The notes under the pieces were generated by a model. The model was given only the letters and a program-made list of their open reading frames with translations, did no database searches and had not been told where the DNA came from. This document shows, piece by piece, positions 49,700 to 58,480 of a stretch of DNA of 64,000 nucleotides. The translations under genes were made by a program, and so were the position numbers. Origin of the DNA: Parapusillimonas sp013416435 (GTDB lineage Bacteria; Pseudomonadota; Gammaproteobacteria; Burkholderiales; Burkholderiaceae_B); the NCBI RefSeq assembly GCF_052180245.1, contig NZ_CP197474.1, positions 1,860,001 to 1,924,000 of the forward strand, read 5' to 3'. Position 1 is the stretch's first letter. Each line of letters starts with the position of its first letter.

Positions 49700-50638
49700 C
49701 TACATCTGCCCGAGCAGCAGGAACTCCATCAGGGCTTTCTGCACATGCAGCCGGTTTTCAGCCTCATCCCAGACTACGCTTTGCGGGCCGTCGATCACTT
49801 CGCCGGTGACTTCTTCGCCGCGGTGTGCCGGCAGGCAATGCATGAAAATGGCGGACGGGTCGGCGACCGCCATCATGTCCGCGTCTACGCACCAGTCTGC
49901 AAAAGCCTTGCGGCGCTCTTCGTTCTCGGCTTCGTACCCCATGCTCGTCCAGACGTCGGTCGTTACCAGATGGGCGCCTTGGCAGGCCTCCATGGGATCG
50001 GAGAATTCCTGCAGCACGCTGCTGGAAGGTTGCCCGATGCGTTCGGCTTCGAGCCGATAGCCGGTAGGCGCGGAGACATGCAGCCGGAAGCCGAGCAGTT
50101 CGGCCGCTTGCAGCCAGGTGTACGCCATGTTGTTGGCGTCGCCGATCCAGGCGACGGTCTTGCCTTCGATGGGGCCGCGGTGTTCGATGAAGGTGAAGAT
50201 ATCCGCCAGAATCTGGCAGGGATGGAACTCGTTGGTCAGGCCATTGATGACGGGCACCCGCGAATGCGCGGCAAAACGTTCGATGCGCGTTTGCTCGAAA
50301 GTGCGGATCATGATCAGGTCCACCATGCGCGAAATGACGCGCGCCGTGTCTTCGATGGGCTCGGATCGCCCGAGTTGGGAGTCCCCAGTGGTAAGATGTA
50401 TGACAGAGCCGCCAAGTTGATACATGCCCGCTTCGAACGAAACCCGCGTACGCGTACTGGCCTTTTCAAATACCATGGCCAGGTTGCGGTCATGCAGCGT
50501 ATGGTGCGCTTCGTATCGTTTGAACTTGCTTTTGATCAGTCGCGCGCGATCCAGGACGTACTGAATCTCGGTTTTCGATAAATCGCGAAACTGCAGAAAA
50601 TGCCGTAGTGGACCTGTATGCGTCGTGGCGTCAGACAT
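49700..50638 (-). CDS. argF: ornithine carbamoyltransferase
   Basis: A 312-aa enzyme. The carbamoyl-phosphate site is FEKASTRTRVSFE, followed by HPCQILADIFTF and the ornithine site HCLPAHRGEEVTGEVIDG. It makes citrulline for arginine synthesis. About 85-90 bp upstream, GTATCATATACAATTC carries back-to-back -10-like hexamers (TATGAT on this strand, TACAAT on the other), suggesting overlapping divergent promoters with the DUF3579 gene. Confidence 0.97.
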   Translation of the reverse strand: MSDATTHTGPLRHFLQFRDLSKTEIQYVLDRARLIKSKFKRYEAHHTLHDRNLAMVFEKASTRTRVSFEAGMYQLGGSVIHLTTGDSQLGRSEPIEDTARVISRMVDLIMIRTFEQTRIERFAAHSRVPVINGLTNEFHPCQILADIFTFIEHRGPIEGKTVAWIGDANNMAYTWLQAAELLGFRLHVSAPTGYRLEAERIGQPSSSVLQEFSDPMEACQGAHLVTTDVWTSMGYEAENEERRKAFADWCVDADMMAVADPSAIFMHCLPAHRGEEVTGEVIDGPQSVVWDEAENRLHVQKALMEFLLLGQM

Positions 50639-50791
50639 AGTAAGCCTTGTTTCAAAAGAGCCATCTTACCCTGCCGTCCGGCGGTCGGCAAAATCGCCGT
50701 GCCAAGACGGTACCGGCGGGTATCATATACAATTCGCGGCGCAGGTAAAGTTTGGTGGCCGGCACTGGCCACGGTTAGTCTGTGGAAGGTT

Positions 50792-51100
50792 ATGACGCAA
50801 CTTGTGCAGCAGTTAATTATTCATGGCATCACCCAGGATGGTCAAAGATTTCGCCCCAGCGACTGGGCCGAGCGCCTGGCAGGCGTGATGTCGCAGTTCA
50901 GGCCCGCCGGCTCGGTGGGCGGGCCTCTCACTTATTCTCCTTATGTCGTGCCGGTCGTGCTGGATGGCGTGCGCTGTGTGGTCGTCGACAAGCGCCTGCG
51001 CGAGCTGGAGCCCCTCGCTTTCAAGTTCGTGTGCAGCTTTGCCCAGGACAATGATCTCAAGGTGTCCGAACAGGAAACCGCCATCCCCAGCCGCCCTTGA
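50792..51100 (+). CDS. DUF3579 family protein
   Basis: A 102-aa protein: LIIHGITQDGQRFRPSDWAERLAGVMSQF and VVDKRLRELEPLAFKFVCSFAQDNDLKV. This pattern is specific to betaproteobacterial DUF3579, found next to argF in many Burkholderiales. Function unknown. GGAAGG precedes the ATG at 50792; longer frames have no support. Confidence 0.9.
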   Translation: MTQLVQQLIIHGITQDGQRFRPSDWAERLAGVMSQFRPAGSVGGPLTYSPYVVPVVLDGVRCVVVDKRLRELEPLAFKFVCSFAQDNDLKVSEQETAIPSRP

Positions 51101-51129
51101 CCGGGCGGTTGCTTTTTACAGCCCCCGTG

Positions 51130-52089
51130 TTATAGCGGCGGCACAGCGGTAAGAACCGTGCCCTGAGTCGCAAAAGCCTCGACATTCTTCAGTACCAGTT
51201 CAGCCATAGCCCGCCGTGTTTCAGCGGTTGCGCTGGCGATATGGGGTACCAATACGACGTTGTCCAGGGCCTTGAGCGCATCGGGCACGCGGGGCTCGTC
51301 CTCGTAGACATCGAGTCCGGCACCGCCCAGCCTGCCGGCCACCAGGGCGTCGACCAGCGCCGCCTCATCTATGACGGAGCCCCGGGCGATGTTCACGATG
51401 ATGCCCTTGGGCCCCAGTGCTTCGAGCACCTCCTTGTTGATCATATGGCGGGTGCTGGGCCCGCCGACCGTGGCGATCACGAGAAAGTCCGACCAGCGGG
51501 CCAGGTCCCGCAGCGAGGGTTCGTACACCAGGGAGGAGTCGGGGCGCGGATTGCGATTATGGTAGCGCACGTCCATGTCGAAGCCGCTGGCCCGGCGGGC
51601 GATGGCGGCCCCAATGCGTCCGAGGCCGACGATGCCCAGCTTCTTGCCACTGGCCCGGACACCGAGCGGAAAGGCCGTGTCGCCGCCCCATAGGCCGTCC
51701 CGTACATATCGATCGCCATGGCCTAGCCGTCGCGCGGCGGCCAGCAGCAGGCCGAAGGCGATGTCGGCGACGCAGTCATTCAAAATATCGGGCGTATTGC
51801 TGACTTGTATGCCTTTCTGCTGCGCGTGCTTGACGTCGATGGAATCGTAGCCGACGCCGAAGCTGCAGATGGCCCGCAGATTGGGCATGCGATCGATGAG
51901 GGCCGCAGGTGTCGTAGTGAGGGCGCTCGTCGTCATGGCGAGTATGTCGTTTTCCCGCCCCGAGATCGCCGTCTCCCGGTCGGGCGAGGTCCAAGCCTCG
52001 ATGACGTCGAAGTGGGCTCTCAGCCGGTCTCCGGCCTCGGGAATCGAAAACGGCAGCAGTTGCAGAAGGGCGGGTTTTTGTATTGTCAT
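51130..52089 (-). CDS. NAD(P)-dependent D-2-hydroxyacid dehydrogenase (GhrB-like)
   Basis: A 319-aa enzyme. The substrate arm ICSFGVGYDSID precedes the dinucleotide fold KKLGIVGLGRIGAAIARRA. Catalytic Arg is in IVNIARGSVIDEAALVDAL, Glu in LDVYEDEPRVP and His in VVLVPHIASATAETRRAM. It most likely reduces glyoxylate or hydroxypyruvate. I start at the ATG at 52089, which has AGAGG upstream; 52125 is an alternative. Confidence 0.9.
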   Translation of the reverse strand: MTIQKPALLQLLPFSIPEAGDRLRAHFDVIEAWTSPDRETAISGRENDILAMTTSALTTTPAALIDRMPNLRAICSFGVGYDSIDVKHAQQKGIQVSNTPDILNDCVADIAFGLLLAAARRLGHGDRYVRDGLWGGDTAFPLGVRASGKKLGIVGLGRIGAAIARRASGFDMDVRYHNRNPRPDSSLVYEPSLRDLARWSDFLVIATVGGPSTRHMINKEVLEALGPKGIIVNIARGSVIDEAALVDALVAGRLGGAGLDVYEDEPRVPDALKALDNVVLVPHIASATAETRRAMAELVLKNVEAFATQGTVLTAVPPL

Positions 52090-52147
52090 TGGTGCCTCTG
52101 TAATGGGGGAGGATGCAAGCTGCAACTATACCCAAAAAGGGAAGAAG

Positions 52148-52319
52148 GGGGTCAGACCCCGAAAGCGGGCCTGCCCCTGCGCTAAAGGAGTAGGGTCAGA
52201 CCCCATGCGGGGTCTGACCCTAGCGCAAAAGTACGGGGTCAGACCCAACGGGTCTGACCCCCCATGACCCCGGGCCGCCTCAGGAACCAGGGGTCAGACC
52301 CTGTACAGGGTCTGACCCC
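52148..52319. repeat. nested-palindrome repeat cluster (4 copies)
   Basis: The densest cluster: 52148-52177 (right arm degraded), 52192-52221, 52235-52263 (shortened) and 52290-52319 (TGTACA centre). They lie between the promoter side of the dehydrogenase gene and the rpsT terminator. Confidence 0.93.
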
Positions 52320-52329
52320 GCCACAATAG

Positions 52330-52353
52330 AAAAGGACGCCGAAGCGTCCTTTT
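52330..52353 (-). terminator. Rho-independent terminator of rpsT
   Basis: AAAAGGACGC, loop CGAA, GCGTCCTTTT: a 10-bp stem with A/T runs on both sides, so it can act in both directions. A second short perfect palindrome (CCGGACGTACGTCCGG, 52359-52374) lies between it and rpsT. Confidence 0.9.
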
Positions 52354-52400
52354 CTACGCCGGACGTACGTCCGGTGATGCCGTTTAAACCATTACAGCAA

Positions 52401-52664
52401 TCAGGCTAGTGCTTTGACAGCAGCAGCAAGGCGGCTTTTATGACGGGCAGCCTTGTTCTTGTGAATGATGTTCTTGTCGGCAACGCGATCAATAATGCTC
52501 GTTGTTTTCTGGAAAACTTCGGTAGCAGCTGCCTTGTCGCCGGCTTCGATGGCTTGGCGCACGCGTTTGATCGACGTGCGTAGCATGGAGCGCAGGCTGG
52601 AATTATGTTTGTTGCGCTCAACCGATTGGCGAGCGCGTTTACGTGCTTGGGCGGAATTGGCCAT
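52401..52664 (-). CDS. rpsT: 30S ribosomal protein S20
   Basis: An 87-aa basic protein, MANSAQARKRARQSVERNKH... with NIIHKNKAARHKSRLAAAVKAL at the end. This is full-length S20, a 16S rRNA-binding primary assembly protein. It is monocistronic-looking, with its own terminator downstream; the next upstream gene on the strand is murJ, 62 bp away. Confidence 0.98.
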   Translation of the reverse strand: MANSAQARKRARQSVERNKHNSSLRSMLRTSIKRVRQAIEAGDKAAATEVFQKTTSIIDRVADKNIIHKNKAARHKSRLAAAVKALA

Positions 52665-52726
52665 TTGCGTATCCCGTGTGTCTGATTAGACTGTAAAGTT
52701 TATTCGGCAAAGACAGCTATTCTAGC

Positions 52727-54283
52727 TTATCTGCCTCGGCGTGTAAAGTCTTGTAGGCGAAAACCGCATAGCAAGAGCATCGAAAAATAGACGGCGCCGC
52801 TTGCCGCGACGACTCCGGCCAGCCAGGCTGCCCGATACCCCGGGTGCGCGCCCAGGGCGATCCAGTCCAGACGATGGTCGGCATACCAGAGCAGTGCGGC
52901 CAGCGCGGCCAGCGCGGGCAGGGCGCGCAACAGGAATCGCGTCCAGCCGGCGGCTGGCGTGTACAGCCTTCGGCGCACGAGCAGAACCACCAGGCACAGC
53001 GCATTGATGCTCGCGCCCAGCCCGATCGATAGCGCCAGCCCGGCGTGCGCGAACAGAGGAACCAGCACGAGGTTGAGCAATTGCGTGACGACCAATACGA
53101 AGATGGCTATCCGGACCGGGGTGCGGATGTCCTGTTTGGCATAGAAGCCCGGCGCCAGGATCTTGATGGCCAGCAATCCGATCAGTCCGGCGGAGTACGC
53201 CATGACCGCAACACGGGTCTGCGCGACGTCATGGCCGCTGAACGCGCCATAGTTGAACAGTGTGGCGACCAGGCCGTCGGCCAGCATGGCAAGGCCCAAT
53301 GCGGCGGGCAGCCCCAGCAGCAGGACCAGGCGCAAGCCCCAATCCAGCAAGGCACTGTAGCCGGCGTGGTCCTGGCGCGCGTGCGCGGCCGACAGGCTGG
53401 GCAGCAGCACGGTTCCCAGCGCAACACCCAGCAGCGCCGTCGGAAACTCCATCAGCCTGTCTGCAAAAGACAGCCAGGTCACGCTGCCCGGCGTGAGCCA
53501 GGTGGCGATATTGGTATTGATGAGCAGGGAAAGCTGGGCCACCGACACACCCAGAATGGCCGGCAGCATCTGGCGGAGGATGCGTTGAACCAGGGAATCC
53601 GCCCAGGCTTCGCGCAGGCGCAGGGAATAGCGCGGAATCACGCCCAGCCGCGCGAGCGCGGCCCATTGGACCAGCAACTGCGCCACGCCCCCTATCATGA
53701 CGCCGACCGCCAGGGCGTAGATCGGGACCTCGAAGTAGGGAACCAGGAACAGACTGGCCCCTATCATCGAAACGTTGAGCAGTACGGGGGTGAACGCTGG
53801 AACCGCGAACCGGCTCCAGGTATTGAGCACGCCGGAGGCCAGGGCCACCAGGGACATGCAGACGATATAGGGAAACATCAGCCGCGTCATCCAGACGGCG
53901 GCTTCGAATTCGGTCTGGCGGGCGGCGCTGCGCAGGCCGCTGGCCATGGCGCTGACCACCCAGGGCGCGGCGACGATGCCGATAAGCGTCACCAGCATCA
54001 GCGAGAAGGTGAGCAGCAGCGCCACCCGATCCAGCAGGACGCGCACTTCTTCCGGCGAGCGGGTGTTGCGGGCCTGGCCCAGAATAGGTACGAAAGCCTG
54101 AGAAAAGGCGCCTTCCGCAAAAAGCCTGCGCAACAGGTTGGGAATGCGGAAGGCGACCCAGAACGCATCGGTCAATGGTCCGGCGCCGAAGGAACCGGCG
54201 ATCAGGATGTCGCGTATCAGCCCCGTGATGCGTGAAAAGAGCGTAAAGCTGCTGACGGTGGCTGCGGACCTGAACAGGCTCAT
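52727..54283 (-). CDS. murJ: lipid II flippase MurJ
   Basis: A 518-aa membrane protein with 14 helices of the MOP superfamily. Family marks include MSLFRSAATVSSFTLFSRITGLIRDI, FRIPNLLRRLFAEGAFSQAFVPIL and WLTPGSVTWLSFADRLMEFPTALLGVALGTVLLP. It flips lipid-linked peptidoglycan precursors to the outer leaflet. Placement next to rpsT is common in proteobacteria. Confidence 0.97.
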   Translation of the reverse strand: MSLFRSAATVSSFTLFSRITGLIRDILIAGSFGAGPLTDAFWVAFRIPNLLRRLFAEGAFSQAFVPILGQARNTRSPEEVRVLLDRVALLLTFSLMLVTLIGIVAAPWVVSAMASGLRSAARQTEFEAAVWMTRLMFPYIVCMSLVALASGVLNTWSRFAVPAFTPVLLNVSMIGASLFLVPYFEVPIYALAVGVMIGGVAQLLVQWAALARLGVIPRYSLRLREAWADSLVQRILRQMLPAILGVSVAQLSLLINTNIATWLTPGSVTWLSFADRLMEFPTALLGVALGTVLLPSLSAAHARQDHAGYSALLDWGLRLVLLLGLPAALGLAMLADGLVATLFNYGAFSGHDVAQTRVAVMAYSAGLIGLLAIKILAPGFYAKQDIRTPVRIAIFVLVVTQLLNLVLVPLFAHAGLALSIGLGASINALCLVVLLVRRRLYTPAAGWTRFLLRALPALAALAALLWYADHRLDWIALGAHPGYRAAWLAGVVAASGAVYFSMLLLCGFRLQDFTRRGR

Positions 54284-54311
54284 GAAGCTAAGGCCTGTGA
54301 ACGCCGGAGGC

Positions 54312-54362
54312 GGGGCCAGACCCCGCAGGGGTGGGGTCTGGCCCCGTACGGGGTCTGACCCC
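54312..54362. repeat. nested-palindrome repeat, compound copy
   Basis: An extended array of arms: GGGGCCAGACCCC, then GGGGTCTGGCCCC, then a GTAC spacer and GGGGTCTGACCCC. The middle arm can pair with either neighbour, so two alternative hairpins are possible. Confidence 0.88.
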
Positions 54363-54379
54363 AGGTTCTTGGGGACCCA

Positions 54380-55138
54380 TCATTTTGGAGCCATGCGGAT
54401 CGCGCCATCCAGGCGGATGGTTTCACCGTTGATCATTTCGTTCGTGATGATGCTTTGCACCAGCTTGGCATAGTCTTCCGGACGGCCGAGCCGGGCGGGG
54501 AAGGGAATGCTCGCCGCCAGCGAGTCCTGCACCTCTTGCGGCATGCCGAAGATCATGGGCGTGCCGAAGATGCCCGGGGCGATGGTGACGCAGCGAATGC
54601 CCGCCTTGGAGAGGTCGCGGGCGATGGGCAGCGTCATGCCGACCACGCCGCCCTTCGATGCGGAATAGGCGGCCTGGCCGATCTGGCCGTCATAGGCGGC
54701 GACCGAGGCGGTGTTGATCAGTACGCCCCGTTCTCCGGTGGGTTCGGGTTCGTTTTCGCTCATGGCGGCCGCCGCAAGCCTTATCATGTTGAAGGTGCCG
54801 ATCAGGTTGATCGACACGACCTTCTGGAACAGGTCCAGCGCATGCGGGCCGTTCTTGCCCACGGTGCGCGAGGCCGGCGCAATGCCGGCGCAGCTCACCA
54901 GGCCGAACAGGGGGCCGAGCTCAAGCGCCGCGGCAACCGCCGCCTTGCCGTCCGCTTCCTGCGTGACGTCGCAGTGCACATAGACCTGCCCGAGTTCAGC
55001 GGCCAGCGCCTGGCCGGCTTCGTCCTGCAGGTCTGCCAGCACGACTCTGGCGCCTTCGGTCACCAGCATGCGCGCGGTGCCCGCGCCCAGGCCGGAAGCT
55101 CCGCCCGTTACGATGAAAACCTTGTTCTTGATATCCAT
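54380..55138 (-). CDS. SDR, 3-hydroxyacyl-CoA dehydrogenase type (HSD17B10-like)
   Basis: A 252-aa short-chain dehydrogenase: FIVTGGASGLGAGTARML, VSCAGIAPASRTVGKNGPHALDLFQKVVSINLIGTFNM, NTASVAAYDGQIGQAAYSASKGGVVGMTLPIARDL. This is the type II 3-hydroxyacyl-CoA dehydrogenase pattern, acting in fatty-acid or branched-chain amino-acid breakdown. It follows adk in the core cluster (57 bp gap). Confidence 0.93.
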   Translation of the reverse strand: MDIKNKVFIVTGGASGLGAGTARMLVTEGARVVLADLQDEAGQALAAELGQVYVHCDVTQEADGKAAVAAALELGPLFGLVSCAGIAPASRTVGKNGPHALDLFQKVVSINLIGTFNMIRLAAAAMSENEPEPTGERGVLINTASVAAYDGQIGQAAYSASKGGVVGMTLPIARDLSKAGIRCVTIAPGIFGTPMIFGMPQEVQDSLAASIPFPARLGRPEDYAKLVQSIITNEMINGETIRLDGAIRMAPK

Positions 55139-55195
55139 TTCTTGTCTCGAAGTAAGAAACGGGCACGAGGCCCGTTGTGCTGATGCTGGAAGAGG

Positions 55196-55852
55196 TCAGG
55201 ACTGAAGCGCCTGGAAGATGCGCTCGCGGATTTCGTCCACTTCGCCGACACCCGACAGCTGCCGGTAGGCCGGCGCGCCCGGGGCGCCGGTTTCCGCCCA
55301 CTGCGAATAGTAGTCGACCAGGGGCCGAGTCTGTTCGCGGTAGACGGAAAGACGGTGTCTCACGGTTTCTTCGCGGTCGTCATCCCTTTGCACCAGAGGA
55401 TCGCCGGTGAGGTCGTCGACATCGGGAGTCTTGGGCGGGTTGAACTTCACGTGGTAGCTGCGGCCGCTGGACGGATGCACGCGGCGTCCGCTCATGCGTT
55501 CGATGATGTTCTCTTCGGGAACGACGATCTCGACGACGTAGTCCAGCGTCACGTTCGCATTCTTCAGGGCGTCCGCCTGCGGAATCGTGCGCGGAAAGCC
55601 GTCGAACAGATAGCCGTTCTTGCAGTCGTCCTGCTTGAGGCGGTCGTTGACGAGGCCGATGATGATGTCGTCGGACACCAGTCCGCCCGCATCCATGATT
55701 TTCTTGGCTTCGAGGCCAAGCGGCGTTTGAGCCTTGACGGCGGCGCGCAGCATGTCACCCGTGGAAATTTGGGGGATGCCAAATTTTTCGGTGATGAACG
55801 CTGCTTGAGTACCTTTACCCGCACCGGGTGGACCGAGCAGTATCAGTCGCAT
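55196..55852 (-). CDS. adk: adenylate kinase
   Basis: A 218-aa long-type adenylate kinase: MRLILLGPPGAGKGTQAAFI, LFDGFPRTIPQADAL, the LID with GRRVHPSSGRSYHVKFNPPK, and DDREETVRHRLSVYREQTRPL. The LID lacks the four zinc cysteines, as in other Gram-negatives. It interconverts ATP + AMP and 2 ADP. Confidence 0.98.
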   Translation of the reverse strand: MRLILLGPPGAGKGTQAAFITEKFGIPQISTGDMLRAAVKAQTPLGLEAKKIMDAGGLVSDDIIIGLVNDRLKQDDCKNGYLFDGFPRTIPQADALKNANVTLDYVVEIVVPEENIIERMSGRRVHPSSGRSYHVKFNPPKTPDVDDLTGDPLVQRDDDREETVRHRLSVYREQTRPLVDYYSQWAETGAPGAPAYRQLSGVGEVDEIRERIFQALQS

Positions 55853-55978
55853 GAATTCCTCCTGGAGTTCGATTTTTCTAACTTTTTCCGATTATGCCGC
55901 AATGCAGCAATTTCTGCACGGCGCTGCACGCATGAATCTGGGGCTCCGGTGCGCGGAATCGGCGATTTTGAAGTGGAT

Positions 55979-56743
55979 TTATAACCGATTTGCGAAGACT
56001 TCGCGTATGCGGGCCAGGTCTTCCTGCGTATCCACTCCGGCGGCGGGATGGCTCGTGGTGACGTGAACAGCAATGCTATAGCCATTTTCCAGGGCGCGCA
56101 ATTGCTCCAGTGACTCGAATCGCTCAAGCGCGCCGGGCTTCAGGGTGGGAAACAAGGACAGGAAACGTGCGCGGTAGGCATAGAGGCCGATGTGATGCAG
56201 GGCCGGCAAGCCGTCAGCCAGCTTTGGCTTGCCGTCGGCTAGCGCATCGCGGGCCCAGGGTATGGGCGCGCGCGAAAAATAGAGCGCCAGTTTGGCGTCG
56301 GAGCACACGACCTTGACGGCGTTGGGATTGAAAAGGACGGCGGCATCGGTGATCGGCGTCGCGCAAGTTGCGATTGCAGCGCCGGGCTCCCGCTGCAACA
56401 GCTTTGCGACGTCATCGATGTGATGAGGATCGATCAGGGGTTCATCGCCCTGCACATTGACGACGATGGTATCCGGCGCCAGGGACAGTTGCTGCACGAC
56501 TTCGGCCAGCCTGTCCGTGCCGGTGGGGTGGTCGCCGCGAGTCATCAGCGCATCGAAGCCATGTCGGCGGACGGCGGCCAGCACGCGTTCGTCGTCCGTT
56601 GCGACAACGACTTGCGATGCGCCGGAGCGTGCCGCCTGTTCGGCCGTGCGGACCACCATGGGCTTGCCGCCGATGTCCAGCAAGGGTTTGTCGGGCAGTC
56701 GCGTGGAGGCTGCCCGAGCGGGAATGACGGCAACGAAGCTCAT
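55979..56743 (-). CDS. kdsB: 3-deoxy-manno-octulosonate cytidylyltransferase
   Basis: A 254-aa enzyme: VAVIPARAASTRLPDKPLLDIGGKPMVVRTAEQA, VNVQGDEPLIDPHHID and HIGLYAYRARFL are CMP-Kdo synthetase blocks. It activates Kdo with CTP for lipopolysaccharide. Its ATG overlaps the stop of the Trm112-like gene by 4 bp. Confidence 0.97.
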   Translation of the reverse strand: MSFVAVIPARAASTRLPDKPLLDIGGKPMVVRTAEQAARSGASQVVVATDDERVLAAVRRHGFDALMTRGDHPTGTDRLAEVVQQLSLAPDTIVVNVQGDEPLIDPHHIDDVAKLLQREPGAAIATCATPITDAAVLFNPNAVKVVCSDAKLALYFSRAPIPWARDALADGKPKLADGLPALHHIGLYAYRARFLSLFPTLKPGALERFESLEQLRALENGYSIAVHVTTSHPAAGVDTQEDLARIREVFANRL

Positions 56744-56952
56744 GCCTGGCCCGGCTGCTCAGTGGCGGCGGTTGTCGTCGAGGCGCCGGGGTTGAGCTCG
56801 CGTGCTTCGTTCTCGAGCATGACCGGGATGCCGTCGCGAATCGGAAAGGCCAGCTTGTCGGCGCGGCAGATCAGTTCGTGGTGGTCGCGGTCGTGCTGCA
56901 GGGGGCCTTTGCAAAGAGGGCAGACCAGTATTTCAAGCAGGCGGGATTCCAT
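56740..56952 (-). CDS. Trm112-family zinc-ribbon-like protein
   Basis: A 70-aa protein beginning MESRLLEILVCPLCKGPL. CPLC is the first half of the zinc-ribbon; the second pair is reduced to a single Cys (LICRADKLAFPIRDGIPVML), as in many bacterial YcaR-type members. It lies between lpxK and kdsB, its usual place. In eukaryotes Trm112 is a methyltransferase activator; the bacterial role is unknown. Confidence 0.9.
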   Translation of the reverse strand: MESRLLEILVCPLCKGPLQHDRDHHELICRADKLAFPIRDGIPVMLENEARELNPGASTTTAATEQPGQA

Positions 56953-56987
56953 GCCGGGCTCCAGAAGTATTCGGATAAAACATGAGT

Positions 56988-58070
56988 TTAATCGCCCCGG
57001 CGCCGCGGGACCACCGAGGCCTTGTGGCGCGCGATCAGGCGGAGCATCTCGTGCACGTGATCCAACCAGCCCGGATCGGAGAAGCGGGGCTCGGCATGCA
57101 CCACCCAGATGCGCGAGTCCTGGAAGCGGGCGCATTTCACGGCATCTTTGCCCGTGGTCAGCACGATGGGCGTGGCCAGCGCCTCGAAGGGCGATTCGGC
57201 GTAGTCGTAGTGATCGTCCAGGCTTGCCGTCTGGCTCAAGGTCAGGCCGTGGTGCCTGAGCATGGCGAAAAATCGCGCCGGTTGGCCAATGCCGGCGACG
57301 GCGCTGGCGGGCTCCTTGCCATGTTCTGCCAGCCAATCGGCCCAGTTCAAGGTTTCGCCGGATACGAGCTTTTCCGCTTTCACCGGCTCCAGGCGCATGC
57401 GGACCTGTCGGGCCGGACTATCGACGGGAGCGGGGTCAGGCTGGCCGGCGACCAGGTTGGTGACGATGACATCGACGTAGCGCAGGCGGTCGGCGGGCTC
57501 GCGCAGCGGCCCCGCCGGCAGCATGCGGCCATTGCCGATGCCCCGGGCGTCCTGGACCAGGATCTCCAGGTCGCGGCCCAAGGCAAGATGCTGGAGCCCA
57601 TCGTCGGCCACGATGATGTCGACATTCGGAAAGTCGCGCCGCAACCGTCTTGCCGCTTCGGTCCGGTCCGGATGCACGCTGACGGGAACGCCGGCCGTTC
57701 GCGCGATCAGGGCGGGCTCGTCGCCGAATTGGCCGGCATCGAGATCGCCTTGGCCCGTCCTGGCTCGATCGCCGACCTTGACGCCGTATCCGCGGCTGAC
57801 GACGCCCGGGTGCCAGCCTTTGGACTGCAAGGCCCGGAGAAGAGCAATCACGACGGGTGTCTTGCCCGTGCCTCCCACATAGATGTTCCCGACGACGACG
57901 ACGGGAATACGGCAGTGGTGGACGAGCGCGGGCTTGTGTTCGAATTGCGAGCGCTTGCGCGCGACCGCCGCGGCGGCGATCCAGGACAACGGCAGCAGAA
58001 GCGTGCTGAGCCATCCCTTCTTGCGCCAGGCCGAATGCAGTCCGCGAACCAGCGCGGCAGGCGCTTTCAT
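56988..58070 (-). CDS. lpxK: tetraacyldisaccharide 4'-kinase
   Basis: A 360-aa lipid A kinase. The N-terminal membrane-associating helix is followed by VVVGNIYVGGTGKTPVVIALLRAL, an atypical P-loop, then SRGYG and VADDGLQHLALGRDLEI. It phosphorylates the 4' position of the lipid A precursor. Its start overlaps the exbD stop by 4 bp. Confidence 0.97.
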   Translation of the reverse strand: MKAPAALVRGLHSAWRKKGWLSTLLLPLSWIAAAAVARKRSQFEHKPALVHHCRIPVVVVGNIYVGGTGKTPVVIALLRALQSKGWHPGVVSRGYGVKVGDRARTGQGDLDAGQFGDEPALIARTAGVPVSVHPDRTEAARRLRRDFPNVDIIVADDGLQHLALGRDLEILVQDARGIGNGRMLPAGPLREPADRLRYVDVIVTNLVAGQPDPAPVDSPARQVRMRLEPVKAEKLVSGETLNWADWLAEHGKEPASAVAGIGQPARFFAMLRHHGLTLSQTASLDDHYDYAESPFEALATPIVLTTGKDAVKCARFQDSRIWVVHAEPRFSDPGWLDHVHEMLRLIARHKASVVPRRRGD

Positions 58071-58480
58071 TGCGGGCTGCGGGTCGCGAAATTGACTCGC
58101 GAAATTCCCGCTTGCCGGGCGGCCTCCATGACCCGAAGCACGGATTCATGGGTGCTGTGCGCGTCTGCATTGATGATCAGGACCGCGTCGGGCCTGTCGT
58201 GCGCGGCGGTGGCGAGCGCCTGCGCGATGTCGCCCGCCGTGGTGCCGGGCAGAAGCTGCCCGTCCAGAGCGTACAAGCCTTCCTGGCTGATGGCGATGTT
58301 CAGCGCTTCGGATTCCACGGGTGCGTCCGCTCGGGCCTCCGGCAGGGACACCTTCATTTGCTGGAAGCGAGTGAAAGAAGTCGTGGCGGCCAGGAAGATC
58401 AGGATCACCAGCAGCACATCGATGAGCGGGATCAGATTGATCTCCAGATCGTCATCCGATCGGCGCTGGCGGAAATTCAT
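58067..58480 (-). CDS. exbD: ExbD/TolR biopolymer transport protein
   Basis: A 137-aa protein: MNFRQRRSDDDLEINLIPLIDVLLVILIFLAATTSF is the single helix with the proton-carrying Asp (PLIDVLL). The periplasmic part follows. It couples the proton-motive force to TonB (or TolA) with ExbB. Its start overlaps the exbB stop by 4 bp. No tonB is in the window. Confidence 0.95.
   Translation of the reverse strand: MNFRQRRSDDDLEINLIPLIDVLLVILIFLAATTSFTRFQQMKVSLPEARADAPVESEALNIAISQEGLYALDGQLLPGTTAGDIAQALATAAHDRPDAVLIINADAHSTHESVLRVMEAARQAGISRVNFATRSPQ

Noticed and set aside
53045..54235. 396-codon plus-strand frame opposite murJ
   Set aside because: Shadow frame; murJ is complete.
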